In this document: positions 39,536 through 48,747 of the stretch, in pieces | How the letters are laid out: every line of letters starts with the position of its first letter | How positions within the stretch are numbered: the first letter of the stretch is position 1 | From: Bacillus sp. N13C7 | Lineage (GTDB): Bacteria > Bacillota > Bacilli > Bacillales > Bacillaceae | Assembly (NCBI RefSeq): GCF_026790065.1 | Contig: NZ_JALAMO010000001.1 | Location: 248,001 to 312,000 of the forward strand | Direction: 5' to 3' | DNA: 64,000 nucleotides | Notes under the pieces: model-generated | What the model was told of the DNA's origin: nothing | Databases searched by the model: none | What the model saw: only the letters and a program-made list of their open reading frames with translations | Made by a program: the position numbers and the translations under genes

Positions 39536-40855
39536 TTAGCTTCTTTCCATCAGCTGAACCATCAGCATCGCTTTAGACACGATATGGCCTTGGCTGTGCA
39601 CTTCAACTTCCATTTTTCCGAACTTTCTGCCGGCCTCCAAGATGCGCGGTCTGACTTCGATGACCGATTCCATCTGCACAGGCTTCAAAAAGAAAATGGT
39701 GATGCTTTCAATAACGAGTTCGCCGCGTTTTTTCGAGCGCAAAAACCGGTTTGCCGCTTGCGTCAAAATGGTTGTAAACACACCGTAAGAAATGGTTCCG
39801 AGCTGATTTGTCATCTGCGGCGTGACTTCGTACTCGTAAACCGTTTGATCCTCTTTCTCATTATCCTCATCTTTAAATCCCCTTGAAACGATATCATCAA
39901 GCTTCTCCCCGACCTGGGGCTGCTTTTGAATCATTTGAAGGGCTTTCAGCACGTCCTGGCGGCTGATCATGCCGATCAGTTTTTGGTGGCCGTCGGTGAC
40001 AGGAAGCACTTCAATCCCTTCCCATACCATCGTTTGCGCCGCTGAGGCGACAGATGTTTTCCCAATAACCGTTACGGGGTTTTTGGTCATGACCTTTTCG
40101 ATGGGTGCGTTTCGGTCATGGCCGGCAATATCTTTTGATGTCAGAATGCCGTGGATTTTCATTTGATCATCGACCACCGGGAAGCGGCCGTGTCCCGTTT
40201 CAAAATTTTTCTCATACCATTTTTCAAGCTTATCCTTAGGCGAAAGATATACCGTGCGGTCAGCAGGCGTTAGGATGTCCTCCACCAGGACAATTTCTTT
40301 TTTGATCAGCTGGTCATAAATCGCCCGGTTAATCATTGCAGCAACTGTAAAGGTGTCATAGCTCGTGGATAAAATCGGCAGCTCAAGCTCATCTGCCAGC
40401 TGCACAATGCTGTCATCCGTGTTGAAGCCCCCGGTCACCAATACAGCTGCGCCCGCTTCAAGCGCTTGTCTGTGTGCGTTGATTCTATTTCCGACAATCA
40501 AAAGATTCCCCGCTGCGGTGTAACGCATCATCGCGTCCAGCTCCATCGCGCCAATGACGAATTTATTCAATGTCTTATGGAGTCCGGCCCGTCCTCCGAG
40601 CACTTGTCCGTCTATGACATTTACAACCTCTGCATAGGTAAGCTTTTCAATGTTCTCTTTTTTCTTTTGCTCAATCCTGATTGTGCCCACACGTTCAATC
40701 GTGCTGACAAACCCTTTATTCTCTGCTTCCTTGATCGCTCTGTACGCAGTCCCTTCGCTTACTTTCATTTCCTTCGCAATTCTTCGCACAGAAATTTTTT
40801 CACCGACAGGCAGTGAATCAATATACGTTAAAATTTGTTCATGCTTCGTCGCCAA
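39536..40855 (-). CDS. ytoI: YtoI, HTH-DRTGG-CBS-hotdog multidomain regulator
   Basis: A 439-residue fused protein: N-terminal helix-turn-helix (about 1-60, VRRIAKEMKVSEGTAYRAIKEAE), DRTGG domain (about 80-190), two CBS repeats (about 195-310) that usually bind adenine nucleotides, and a C-terminal hotdog/thioesterase-like domain (about 330-435). The role is unknown; a nucleotide-sensing regulator is the natural guess. The start is TTG at 40853-40855, six bases after GAGGTG. Upstream it borders ytkL directly. Confidence 0.88.
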   Translation of the reverse strand: MATKHEQILTYIDSLPVGEKISVRRIAKEMKVSEGTAYRAIKEAENKGFVSTIERVGTIRIEQKKKENIEKLTYAEVVNVIDGQVLGGRAGLHKTLNKFVIGAMELDAMMRYTAAGNLLIVGNRINAHRQALEAGAAVLVTGGFNTDDSIVQLADELELPILSTSYDTFTVAAMINRAIYDQLIKKEIVLVEDILTPADRTVYLSPKDKLEKWYEKNFETGHGRFPVVDDQMKIHGILTSKDIAGHDRNAPIEKVMTKNPVTVIGKTSVASAAQTMVWEGIEVLPVTDGHQKLIGMISRQDVLKALQMIQKQPQVGEKLDDIVSRGFKDEDNEKEDQTVYEYEVTPQMTNQLGTISYGVFTTILTQAANRFLRSKKRGELVIESITIFFLKPVQMESVIEVRPRILEAGRKFGKMEVEVHSQGHIVSKAMLMVQLMERS

Positions 40856-40888
40856 GCCTTTCACCTCTAAGGACAGTCTTCTGCTTTT

Positions 40889-40918
40889 ATTATAAGGGCT
40901 CGGAGGATTTGTACGCAA
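40889..40918 (-). promoter_or_regulatory. Putative SigA promoter of ytoI
   Basis: TTGCGT (40913-40918) and perfect TATAAT (40889-40894) with an 18-bp spacer on the minus strand. Confidence 0.6.
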
Positions 40919-40931
40919 TGAGCCTGGAAAA

Positions 40932-40965
40932 TAAAAAACCATCTCCTGTCAACCAAGAGATGGTT
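40932..40965 (-). terminator. Terminator of ytkL
   Basis: AACCATCTC (40937-40945) pairs with GAGATGGTT (40957-40965) just after the ytkL stop; a T6 run follows on the minus strand. Confidence 0.88.
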
Positions 40966-40971
40966 TCACGT

Positions 40972-41655
40972 TTAAAGCTCGATCGTCTCACCGACCGACA
41001 TGACTTTACCGACTCCGCCCGGCAGGCTGTCAGCAAATGCTTCAGGGTCTTGTTCGATGACCGGGAATGTATTGTAATGAACCGGCACGACCTGTTTTGC
41101 CCGCAGCCATTCAGCGGCAAGCTTGGCGTCTTCAGGCCCCATCGTAAAGTTATCGCCAATCGGCAGGAAAGCAAGATCAATATGGTTCAATTCGCCAATA
41201 AGTTTCATATCAGAGAAAAGAGCCGTATCGCCCGCGTGGAAAATCGTTTTATCTTCTACAGTCAGCAATATACCGGCTGGCATGCCTGTGTATGTGATCG
41301 TTTTGTTTTCTTCATCTGTGATGGCTGATCCGTGAAAGGCCTGTGTGAGCTTCACTTTTCCAAAATCGAACTGGCGGGAGCCGCCAATATGCATTGGATG
41401 AACATTCAAGCCTTTCCAGCCTAAGTACACAGCGAGCTCGTTCGGGGCTATAACCAGCGCGTTGTTTTGCTTGGCGATTTGTTCAGTATCACCGACATGG
41501 TCATTGTGGCCGTGCGTTAATAAGATGACATCCGCTTTTACATCCTCCGGCTTTATATCCGTTAATGAATTCCCTGTTAAAAACGGATCAAAAATAATAT
41601 GATGGTCCTTCGTTTCCACTGTGATTACAGAATGTCCGTGATATGTCACTTTCAT
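40972..41655 (-). CDS. ytkL: Metallo-beta-lactamase-fold hydrolase YtkL (UPF0173)
   Basis: A 227-residue UPF0173 metal-dependent hydrolase. The metal signature [11 protein letters not shown] is near residue 52, and [12 protein letters not shown] supplies the bridging Asp. Family enzymes resemble UlaG lactonases and nucleases; the substrate is unknown. The ATG at 41653-41655 follows GAGGTG; the GTG three codons earlier sits in that site. It lies immediately upstream of ytoI, unlike strain 168. Confidence 0.9.
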   Translation of the reverse strand: MKVTYHGHSVITVETKDHHIIFDPFLTGNSLTDIKPEDVKADVILLTHGHNDHVGDTEQIAKQNNALVIAPNELAVYLGWKGLNVHPMHIGGSRQFDFGKVKLTQAFHGSAITDEENKTITYTGMPAGILLTVEDKTIFHAGDTALFSDMKLIGELNHIDLAFLPIGDNFTMGPEDAKLAAEWLRAKQVVPVHYNTFPVIEQDPEAFADSLPGGVGKVMSVGETIEL

Positions 41656-41717
41656 TTCTTTCACCTCGTCACATGATTTTGATTTTTTTATTTTCCCTTT
41701 TTAAAAAACTGAAAAAC

Positions 41718-42485
41718 TTATGTTGCTTGATTCTTGTTAATGACATTGAGGCCGCCGGTGGCTTCAATGACAGTGCCTGTCACAAGGTCTGAGTTCTCCT
41801 CACACAAGAAAGCGATAATCCGGGCGATATCCTCGCCTGTGCCGGATCTTCCGATCGGCGTTTTTTCTTGGCCGATTCGCATTCTGGCTTCCTCTATCGA
41901 TGCTTCTTTCATGTCGCCGACAATGTCTCCCGGGCACACCATGTTGGCGGTTATGCCGTATTCAGCTTCTTCAATGGCAATGGTCTTCGTCAAAGAAGCC
42001 AAGCCCACCTTCGCAGCGCCAAATGCCGATCTGTGAAGCCAGCCGGGCGCGTGCGCCGCGCCTTGAAATCCGTACGTGATGATGCGTCCAAATTGCTGTT
42101 TTCTCATAATAGGAATAACCGCTTTGAATAAATGAAAGACGGCGCTTAAATTCCCTTCCAGCATACCGTACCATTCATCATCAGTATAATCGGCTAACTT
42201 TTTACGTTCAAATATGTATGGTCCCGCGTTGTTAATCAAAAAGTCGATCCTACCGAAGCGGTTTAAGGCAGCCTCTGCAATGCGCAGCAGATCTTCTTTT
42301 TTGGTGACATCACCTTTTACAAAATGCAGCCGGTCAAGACAATCAGGAAAGGCTTCCTTCAGGCGTCTGACAGCCTCCTCATCCTGCCTGTAATTGACTG
42401 TAACTGAATACCCCTTTGCAAGCAACGTCTCAGTCACTTTGCGGCCTAAACCCTTCGAACCGGCAGTAATTAAAGCATGTCGCAC
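41718..42485 (-). CDS. ytkK: Short-chain dehydrogenase/reductase YtkK
   Basis: A 255-residue SDR: nucleotide loop TAGSKGLGRK (TGxxxGxG-type), NNAGP after the fourth strand, and the catalytic segment of the central helix with Ser, Tyr-to-Phe region AFGAAK. The usual YxxxK appears as FGAAK, so the tyrosine is replaced by phenylalanine and catalysis may be altered. The GTG at 42483-42485 follows GGGAGG; an upstream TTG includes that site. Substrate unknown. Confidence 0.88.
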   Translation of the reverse strand: MRHALITAGSKGLGRKVTETLLAKGYSVTVNYRQDEEAVRRLKEAFPDCLDRLHFVKGDVTKKEDLLRIAEAALNRFGRIDFLINNAGPYIFERKKLADYTDDEWYGMLEGNLSAVFHLFKAVIPIMRKQQFGRIITYGFQGAAHAPGWLHRSAFGAAKVGLASLTKTIAIEEAEYGITANMVCPGDIVGDMKEASIEEARMRIGQEKTPIGRSGTGEDIARIIAFLCEENSDLVTGTVIEATGGLNVINKNQAT

Positions 42486-42585
42486 ATGAATACCTCCCAA
42501 AGCAACGTCGCCGCTTTCAATAAAGTGTTTCTTCTTCTACTTTACTATAAAAGCCCATCAATATCACTTTTTACACTTGGACATA

Positions 42586-42614
42586 CAAAAAAAGCTGCCT
42601 TTACAGACAGCTTA
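42586..42614 (-). terminator. Terminator of ytzD
   Basis: AAGCTG(C)CT and its complement with a short loop overlap the ytzD stop codon; the A7 run on the left gives a T7 tail on the minus strand. Confidence 0.75.
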
Positions 42615-42743
42615 TTCTGCAGAAGACGAAGACTCCTGATCAGGCATATCAACATAACCGCTTTGATATGCTTCAGAAATGAGCCTTGTTGTCTCCTGGC
42701 TTTCTTGTTCATCATATATATAGCGTTCCGGTTCTTTTTTCAT
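42612..42743 (-). CDS. ytzD: Small acidic protein YtzD
   Basis: A 43-residue protein read from the ATG at 42741-42743, with GGGAGG eight bases upstream. It is hydrophilic and very acidic, starts MKKEPERYIYDEQES and ends in a serine-rich tail (DQESSSSAE). No domain is recognised. Its position between ytkK and argH matches ytzD of B. subtilis. It may be read from the arginine operon or on its own. Confidence 0.75.
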   Translation of the reverse strand: MKKEPERYIYDEQESQETTRLISEAYQSGYVDMPDQESSSSAE

Positions 42744-42808
42744 TTCTTCTGCCTCCCATCATTATAGAGGTAGGTTGGCTATAATGACGGGATTTTATGA
42801 AGGAAATT

Positions 42809-44194
42809 TTAACAAACTCCGGCTGCCACGCAAGCTTTCGCTTTTTCAAGCGCCTGCTCCACTTGTTTGAATCCGGTGCCTCCGGCGCTCATTCTTTTTT
42901 CAACTGCGTGATAAGGGTCTAACACAGTGTAAATATCTTCTTCGAACAGTGTGCTCGCCTGCTGAAATTCAGCAAACGGCAAATCGCTTAAATAGATCCC
43001 TTTTTCGATACATGTGTACACAAGTTTCCCGACTACTTCATGCGCTTCTCTGAACGGCATTCCTTTTTTCGCCAGATAATCAGCCAGTTCCGTCGCATTT
43101 GAAAAGTCTTGTTTTGTCGCTTTCTTCATGACCTCTTTGTTTACAGTCATTGTTTGAATCATGCCTGTGAAGATTTGCAGGCTGCCCTCAACCGTTTTCA
43201 CTGTGTCAAACATGCCCTCTTTATCTTCCTGCAGATCTTTGTTGTAAGCGAGCGGAAGACCTTTCATAATCGTAAACAGTCCCATCATATCGCCATAAAC
43301 GCGTCCTGTTTTGCCCCGGATCAGCTCTGCCATATCAGGGTTTTTCTTCTGCGGCATCATGCTGCTTCCCGTTGCGTACGTATCGTCAAGTTCGATGAAT
43401 TTAAACTCCTGAGAGCACCATAGAATGATTTCTTCAGAGAAACGGGACAGGTGCATCATCAGCATGCTGCTGTTGCTTAAAAACTCCAAAATGAAATCTC
43501 TGTCGCTGACGCCGTCCAGGCTGTTCTCATAAATGGAATCAAAACCGAGCAGCTCTGCTGAATAATGACGGTCGATTGGAAAGGTTGTTCCCGCGAGCGC
43601 CCCGCAGCCAAGCGGAGATTTGTTGATCCGCTTCATTGAATCCTGAAAACGCTCCTTGTCGCGCTCCAGCATCCAGAAATACGCAAGCAGGTGGTGAGCG
43701 AATGAAATCGGCTGGGCGCGCTGCAGATGTGTGTAGCCCGGCAGAATCGTTTCAACGTTCGCTTCCGCCTTTTCGATCAGCGTGCTCTGGAATGCCTCAA
43801 TCAGCTCGATGATGTGGACGACATGATGTTTCAAGTATAAATGCATGTCTGTCGCCACTTGGTCGTTCCGGCTTCTGCCGGTATGCAGCTTGCCGCCGAG
43901 AGGGCCGATTTCATCAATAAGCATTTTCTCAATGTTCAAATGAATATCCTCATAATCAACTGAGAATTCCAATGCCCCCTTCTCTGCTTTTTTCAGAAGG
44001 GTATTCAGTCCCTCACGGATTTTCAGTTCTTCTTCCGCTGTCAGGATACCGCATGTTTTCAGCATGGCAGCATGTGCGAGAGACCCTGTAATATCTTCAG
44101 TGACTAAATTTTGGTCAAATGATATGGACGCGCCGAACTCGTCGACCCACTTTTCCGGTGTTTTTTGAAATCGGCCTCCCCAAAGCTTCTTCAT
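42809..44194 (-). CDS. argH: Argininosuccinate lyase
   Basis: ArgH (461 aa) splits argininosuccinate into arginine and fumarate. The fumarase/aspartase signature [12 protein letters not shown] with its catalytic serine is present, and the [12 protein letters not shown] segment binds substrate. The ATG at 44192-44194 overlaps the argG stop as ATGA; a longer frame inside argG is rejected. ArgG and ArgH work in sequence. Confidence 0.96.
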   Translation of the reverse strand: MKKLWGGRFQKTPEKWVDEFGASISFDQNLVTEDITGSLAHAAMLKTCGILTAEEELKIREGLNTLLKKAEKGALEFSVDYEDIHLNIEKMLIDEIGPLGGKLHTGRSRNDQVATDMHLYLKHHVVHIIELIEAFQSTLIEKAEANVETILPGYTHLQRAQPISFAHHLLAYFWMLERDKERFQDSMKRINKSPLGCGALAGTTFPIDRHYSAELLGFDSIYENSLDGVSDRDFILEFLSNSSMLMMHLSRFSEEIILWCSQEFKFIELDDTYATGSSMMPQKKNPDMAELIRGKTGRVYGDMMGLFTIMKGLPLAYNKDLQEDKEGMFDTVKTVEGSLQIFTGMIQTMTVNKEVMKKATKQDFSNATELADYLAKKGMPFREAHEVVGKLVYTCIEKGIYLSDLPFAEFQQASTLFEEDIYTVLDPYHAVEKRMSAGGTGFKQVEQALEKAKACVAAGVC

Positions 44195-45402
44195 GCTTGA
44201 ATCTGCTCCTTCTTTTTCACGATGCTGTTCACTTTTGTCGGAAGTCCCCAAAGCTCAATAAATCCGATTGCCGCATGGTGATCAAACGCATCGTCTTTTG
44301 TATATGTTGCAAGTTTTTCATCATATAGAGAGTATTCTGATTTACGGCCTTCAACTATCGCATGGCCTTTAAACAGCTTCACGCGGACAATGCCTGTGAC
44401 ATGCTTTTGCGTTTCTTTTAAGAAAGCGTGCAGCGCGTCTTTTAATGGGGAAAACCATAGGCCGTTATAAATGATTTCTGACATTTTTTGCTCAATGATC
44501 GGTTTAAAATGAGCTACCTCTTTCACCAGTGTTAAATCCTCTAATTCTTTATGCGCTTTGATCAGTGTCATCGCACCTGGGCATTCGTATACTTCCCGGG
44601 ATTTAATGCCGACAAGGCGGTTTTCCACGTGGTCGATACGTCCGACACCGTGTGCGCCTGCCATTTCATTCAGCTTCAAAATCAATTCAGAAAGCGAGTA
44701 GGATACTCCGTCAATGGAGACCGGAACACCCTGTTCAAATGCAATTTCAATTACTTCCGGCGTGTCCGGCGTTTTTTCCAGCGGAGCTGTTAAATCGTAT
44801 GCACCTTCCGGAGGCGCCGCCCATGGATCTTCTAAAATGCCGCACTCATTTGCGCGTCCCCAGAGGTTTTGGTCAATAGAATACGGGCTGTCAAGATTGA
44901 TCGGAATCGGAATGCCGCGGCTAGCCGCATATTCAATTTCTTCTTCACGTGACCACTGCCATTCGCGTACCGGCGCGATGACTTCAAGGTCAGGGTTTAA
45001 TGATTTAATGGAGACTTCAAACCGAACCTGGTCATTTCCTTTTCCCGTGCATCCGTGCGCAATCGCCTGTGCATCTTCTTTTTCCGCAATTTCAACCAGT
45101 TTTTTCGCAATCAGCGGTCGAGATAATGCCGAAACGAGCGGATATTTCCCTTCATACATCGTGTGGGCTTGCAGAGAGACAAGCGCGTAATCCTGTGCGA
45201 ATTCTTCTTTCGCATCGATCACGTAGGAGTTTGTCGCGCCGACTTCCAGCGCTTTCTGCTGAACAAATGCCAAATCTTTGCCTTCACCGACGTCCAGGCA
45301 GCAGGCGATCACATTATAGCCTTGCTCCTGAAGCCATTTTATTGCAACTGAGGTATCGAGACCTCCTGAGTATGCTAATACGACTTTTTTCTGTTCTGAC
45401 AT
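44191..45402 (-). CDS. argG: Argininosuccinate synthase
   Basis: ArgG (403 aa) joins citrulline and aspartate using ATP. The PP-loop [12 protein letters not shown] is at the N-terminus, with [13 protein letters not shown] as the citrulline/aspartate region. Two adjacent ATGs follow GGAGATTTTT; the second (45400-45402) is used to match the family length, the first would add one Met. Upstream AT-rich boxes suggest AhrC control. Confidence 0.96.
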   Translation of the reverse strand: MSEQKKVVLAYSGGLDTSVAIKWLQEQGYNVIACCLDVGEGKDLAFVQQKALEVGATNSYVIDAKEEFAQDYALVSLQAHTMYEGKYPLVSALSRPLIAKKLVEIAEKEDAQAIAHGCTGKGNDQVRFEVSIKSLNPDLEVIAPVREWQWSREEEIEYAASRGIPIPINLDSPYSIDQNLWGRANECGILEDPWAAPPEGAYDLTAPLEKTPDTPEVIEIAFEQGVPVSIDGVSYSLSELILKLNEMAGAHGVGRIDHVENRLVGIKSREVYECPGAMTLIKAHKELEDLTLVKEVAHFKPIIEQKMSEIIYNGLWFSPLKDALHAFLKETQKHVTGIVRVKLFKGHAIVEGRKSEYSLYDEKLATYTKDDAFDHHAAIGFIELWGLPTKVNSIVKKKEQIQA

Positions 45403-45435
45403 CATAAAAATCTCCTCTCAACCGTGTTTCTTTTT

Positions 45436-45470
45436 TGTATAAAAATAAATTATATTTAATAAAAATACAT
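45436..45470. promoter_or_regulatory. Candidate ARG boxes (AhrC) upstream of argGH
   Basis: Two AT-rich 14-15-base elements, TGTATAAAAATAAAT (45436-45450) and TAATAAAAATACAT (45457-45470), resemble ARG-box halves, arranged inversely 33-67 bases before argG. The AT richness makes the match less telling. Confidence 0.45.
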
Positions 45471-45527
45471 TTTGTATGTATACACTTTAACAAGTACGAT
45501 TCTTTTTTTCAAGCCTTTTATAAAAAA

Positions 45528-45555
45528 AACTTCACCTAAATTTCCAGGTGAAGTT
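45528..45555 (-). terminator. Terminator of moaB
   Basis: A 10-bp perfect stem (45528-45537 with 45546-45555) with a T8 tail on the minus strand. Confidence 0.95.
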
Positions 45556-45572
45556 TCGTAGTTTTTATTCAT

Positions 45573-46085
45573 TTACTTGTCTTTTCTGATTTCTCTGACC
45601 ACATGTGCAAGCTCGGGAATAACCAGCTTATTCATTGCCAGCTTTACCGCGCCGCTTGAGCCTGGCGTTGAGAAAACAGCTGTATGCTGGATAACGCCGG
45701 CAGTGGCTCTCGACATGATCGCGGCAGAGCCGATATCCTCTGTATAACTCAGCATTCTGAATATTTCTCCAAACCCAGGCAGTTCTTTCGAAAAGAGCGG
45801 CGTGATGGCCTCGATCGTGACGTCTCGATTGGCTATGCCTGTCCCTCCGTTTAAGAGAACCGCATCTGTCTGTTCATCCATGCAGCCTGCAAGCACTGCC
45901 CGCTGCAAAGCATCCTTATCGTCTTTTACAATTTCATATGCAGCAATGTGATGACCGGCTTCTTCTAAAAACGAGATCATCAGCTTGCCGCTTTTATCGG
46001 TTTCTTCTGTCCTCGTGTCGCTGACTGTAATGACTTTGCACCGAATGATATTGGGAGCTTCCTGTTTATGCTCTTGAACGCTCAT
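45573..46085 (-). CDS. moaB: Molybdopterin adenylyltransferase-type protein MoaB
   Basis: A 170-residue MoaB/MogA-fold protein of molybdenum cofactor synthesis. Family motifs are VITVSDTRTEETDKSG, LLNGGTGIANRDVTIEAI and the SRATAGV/FSTPGSSGAVKLAMNKL region. In Bacillus its exact step (adenylylation of molybdopterin) is inferred from the family. It lies alone between argG and ackA with its own terminator. Confidence 0.93.
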   Translation of the reverse strand: MSVQEHKQEAPNIIRCKVITVSDTRTEETDKSGKLMISFLEEAGHHIAAYEIVKDDKDALQRAVLAGCMDEQTDAVLLNGGTGIANRDVTIEAITPLFSKELPGFGEIFRMLSYTEDIGSAAIMSRATAGVIQHTAVFSTPGSSGAVKLAMNKLVIPELAHVVREIRKDK

Positions 46086-46134
46086 TGGCCCACCTCTTTT
46101 GTTTTCTGTCTATGATGATCATGCATCAACAAAA

Positions 46135-46158
46135 AAGCACATTCAAGAGAATGTGCTT
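46135..46158 (-). terminator. Terminator of ackA
   Basis: A 10-bp perfect stem (46135-46144 with 46149-46158), 4-base loop, with a T6 tail on the minus strand. Confidence 0.93.
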
Positions 46159-46167
46159 TCATGCAAT

Positions 46168-47355
46168 TTATTTTGCTAAACGGACAACGTCACGCGCAAT
46201 CATGACCTCTTCATCAGTCGGAATGATCATGACTTTAACTGGAGAATGCGGATAGCTGATAAAAGCTTCCTCACCGCGCACGTTATTAAGTGCAGGATCC
46301 CAGTATACGCCCATGAATTCCAGGCCGCGAAGCACGCGTTCTCTGACTTCCACACTGTTTTCACCGATACCGGCAGTAAAGATGATCGCATCAACGCCGC
46401 TCATTCTTGCAGCGTACGAGCCGATGTATTTGTGGATTCTGCTTGCGAAGACTTCAAGAGCCGTTTCCGCGCGCTCATTTCCTTCTTTCGTTGCTTCAAC
46501 AATGTCACGAAGATCGCTTGAGAAACCGGAGATGCCGAGCAGTCCGCTTTTTTTGTTTAATGTATTCAGCACTTCATCAGCTGTCTGGCCTGTTTTCTCC
46601 ATGATGTATGGGATCAGGGCAGGATCGATGTTTCCAGAGCGTGTACCCATTGCAACACCGGCAAGCGGCGTAAAGCCCATGGATGTATCAATTGATTTAC
46701 CGCCTTCAACAGCAGCAATACTTGCCCCGTTTCCAAGGTGGCAGGAAATCAGGCGTAAGTCTTTTAACGGACGGCCGAGAAGCTCTGCCGCGCGCTCAGT
46801 TACATATTTATGTGAAGTGCCGTGGAAGCCGTATTTACGGATGCCGAATTTTTCATAGTATTCATATGGCAGGCTGTAGAGATAAGACTGTTCAGGCATT
46901 GTTTGGTGGAATGCCGTATCAAAAACAGCAACCGCAGGAACATTTGGAAGCACTTCTTTGAACGCTTTAATTCCAACGATATTTGCCGGGTTGTGAAGCG
47001 GTGCCAACTCAGAAATATCTTCGATTTCCTTAATGGTTTCATCCGTTAATAAAACAGAATCACTGAATTTCTCTCCGCCATGCACGACACGGTGGCCAAT
47101 TCCGTCAATTTCATTCAAATCTTTAATAATGCCGAATTCCGTTAACTTATTCAGCAGCATTTTAACGGCTACCGCATGATCCGGAATATCAGTTACTTCT
47201 GTATTTTTTTCGCCGTTTACAGAAATCGTGAATACACTGTCGGCGATACCGATTCGTTCAACTAAACCCTTCGTTAAAACGGTTTCTGAAGGCATTTCGA
47301 AAAGCTGAAATTTCAAAGACGAGCTTCCTGCGTTAATTGCAATAATTTTGGACAT
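46168..47355 (-). CDS. ackA: Acetate kinase
   Basis: AckA (395 aa) makes ATP and acetate from acetyl phosphate during overflow metabolism. ASKHA motifs are present: [10 protein letters not shown] (phosphate 1), [11 protein letters not shown], catalytic Asp/Arg in [11 protein letters not shown] and FHGTSHKYV, and FTAGIGENS. It is activated by CcpA in B. subtilis through upstream cre boxes. Confidence 0.97.
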   Translation of the reverse strand: MSKIIAINAGSSSLKFQLFEMPSETVLTKGLVERIGIADSVFTISVNGEKNTEVTDIPDHAVAVKMLLNKLTEFGIIKDLNEIDGIGHRVVHGGEKFSDSVLLTDETIKEIEDISELAPLHNPANIVGIKAFKEVLPNVPAVAVFDTAFHQTMPEQSYLYSLPYEYYEKFGIRKYGFHGTSHKYVTERAAELLGRPLKDLRLISCHLGNGASIAAVEGGKSIDTSMGFTPLAGVAMGTRSGNIDPALIPYIMEKTGQTADEVLNTLNKKSGLLGISGFSSDLRDIVEATKEGNERAETALEVFASRIHKYIGSYAARMSGVDAIIFTAGIGENSVEVRERVLRGLEFMGVYWDPALNNVRGEEAFISYPHSPVKVMIIPTDEEVMIARDVVRLAK

Positions 47356-47480
47356 GATTGACGCTCCTTTATACTCTGTATCAACAACTTCGTTTTTCGT
47401 ACTTTTTTCCCGGAAATATCATTATCTTCTCCGAAAAATATCTGACTTTTCCATTTAAACATTGTCATGTCGGCATTTCA

Positions 47481-47569
47481 AGTCAACTTGTGTATTGATA
47501 ACGCTTACAATAAGAAGTCGTTATTTTCAGACATATTACCTATAGGTTTTGTATTGATGAACGCTTACA
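47481..47569 (-). promoter_or_regulatory. ackA promoter with two cre boxes
   Basis: On the minus strand TTGACT (47481-47486) is a good -35. Just upstream lies cre 1, TGTAAGCGTTATCA (47496-47509), a perfect CcpA site near -50, the place expected for activation. A second, slightly imperfect copy, TGTAAGCGTTCATCA, is at 47555-47569. The 47356-47700 spacer contains these sites and the ytxK terminator and no gene. Confidence 0.8.
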
Positions 47570-47651
47570 TTTTGCGGTTTTTCCCTTTGTATTTTGTGTC
47601 TCAAAGGCGGATTCAATTCGTCAGCCTGATCTTCAAGCACCATCATAAAAA

Positions 47652-47689
47652 CAGCTTAAGCATCCATCGTATGACGGCGGCCTAAGCTG
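47652..47689 (-). terminator. Terminator of ytxK
   Basis: CAGCTTA (47652-47658) pairs with TAAGCTG (47683-47689) across a partly paired loop, with a T5 tail on the minus strand. Confidence 0.7.
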
Positions 47690-47700
47690 CTATTTACCAT

Positions 47701-48687
47701 CTATTTTTCTTTACTGAACCACGTATCCAATTGAGCCATCATATCAAGCATCGCCTTCTGATTGGAGAAAGACGGGAGATTCGCAAGCAGGATTTGCCCC
47801 GGTGCTTTCGTCTCCTCTCCTTTTTTCTGAAGCACAAGGATGCTTTTGGCATGAGCCTCGTCTTTAAAAATGGATTGTGGCAGCTGCAACAGCGCATTGA
47901 TATGAACCTTATCTTTGAAAAACTGTTTCAGCTTATCACTTTGGGAGCTCTCAAACAAATGATTCGGAATCATAAAAAATAAGTAGCCGCCCGGTTTGGT
48001 ATGCTTGACGCTCTGTTCAATAAACAGATGATGCGCGAAGGAGTGGCCTTCGTCCGCTTTGAGTTCAAATGCTTCTGCCCCTTCGTCATTCGGATAATAA
48101 CCCACCGGCAGATCGCAAATGACCGTATCAACAGGATCAATAAACAGCGGCTCAAGGCTGTCCTGATGGAAAAGCTCAAGCTCTTTTTTTAACAAATTTG
48201 CTTGGGCATATGCGATCTTCAGCAGCACGTCGTCAATTTCGATGCCATAGCTGTTCGCCGTTTTTTCAGACAGCTGGTTCAGCACGGTAAACAGAAGGTT
48301 TCCTGTGCCCACAGCCGGATCAAGAACCGTCAGTTCCTTTTTGTCCGCCATAAACTTATTCACCAAATAGCTGATGAAAAGCCCAATCGTGTCCGGCGTC
48401 ATTTGTCTGTTCGGATGAGAGATATCCTTCAGGCCTTTCAGGACGGCAAGCTGAAAAGCTTTGCGCACCCACTCGTGCTCATATGTGCTGAATTCCGCTT
48501 TGTCAAGCAGAGCCTGAAGCTGTTTGGTTTTCTCATCAGACAGTTTCAGCTGATCCGCTTTTTCAAGAAAATACATTTCTCCCGCTTCGGCCAGCGCCTC
48601 TATATATGAAATCTGCAATTCATTCTTTATGATGATCGCGGCTTCGTCTAACAGCTCGTACACCGCGCCTACATGGTCTTTTTGCAT
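47701..48687 (-). CDS. ytxK: Class I N6-adenine methyltransferase-like protein YtxK
   Basis: A 328-residue SAM-dependent enzyme of the type I restriction M-subunit fold. Motif I is DPAVGTGNLLF, but the catalytic (N/D)PPY motif reads DLPVGYY, so DNA adenine methylation is doubtful. An N-terminal helical domain of about 95 residues precedes it. No R or S subunit is nearby. The ATG follows AAGGAGG. Function unknown; found beside ackA and tpx in Bacillus. Confidence 0.85.
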   Translation of the reverse strand: MQKDHVGAVYELLDEAAIIIKNELQISYIEALAEAGEMYFLEKADQLKLSDEKTKQLQALLDKAEFSTYEHEWVRKAFQLAVLKGLKDISHPNRQMTPDTIGLFISYLVNKFMADKKELTVLDPAVGTGNLLFTVLNQLSEKTANSYGIEIDDVLLKIAYAQANLLKKELELFHQDSLEPLFIDPVDTVICDLPVGYYPNDEGAEAFELKADEGHSFAHHLFIEQSVKHTKPGGYLFFMIPNHLFESSQSDKLKQFFKDKVHINALLQLPQSIFKDEAHAKSILVLQKKGEETKAPGQILLANLPSFSNQKAMLDMMAQLDTWFSKEK

Positions 48688-48707
48688 TCTGTGTTCCTCC
48701 TTGCCAT

Positions 48708-48742
48708 AAAAAAAGCTCCGGCGGCAGCCTGGAGCTTTTTTC
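48708..48742 (-). terminator. Terminator of tpx
   Basis: AAAAAAGCTCC pairs with GGAGCTTTTTT across an 11-base loop, with a T-tract on the minus strand, between tpx and ytxK. Confidence 0.9.
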
Positions 48743-48747
48743 CCTGC

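Noticed and set aside
40813..41328. 171-codon open frame antisense to ytkL and the ytoI start
   Set aside because: Covers the ytoI promoter, the ytkL terminator and ytkL itself; composition is that of a shadow.
42744..42808. Separate promoter of ytzD
   Set aside because: A TATAAT-like hexamer is present, but no acceptable -35 at the right distance was found, so it is not listed.
46313..46858. 181-codon open frame antisense to ackA
   Set aside because: Shadow of the acetate kinase codon pattern; Ser/Pro-rich translation without a domain.
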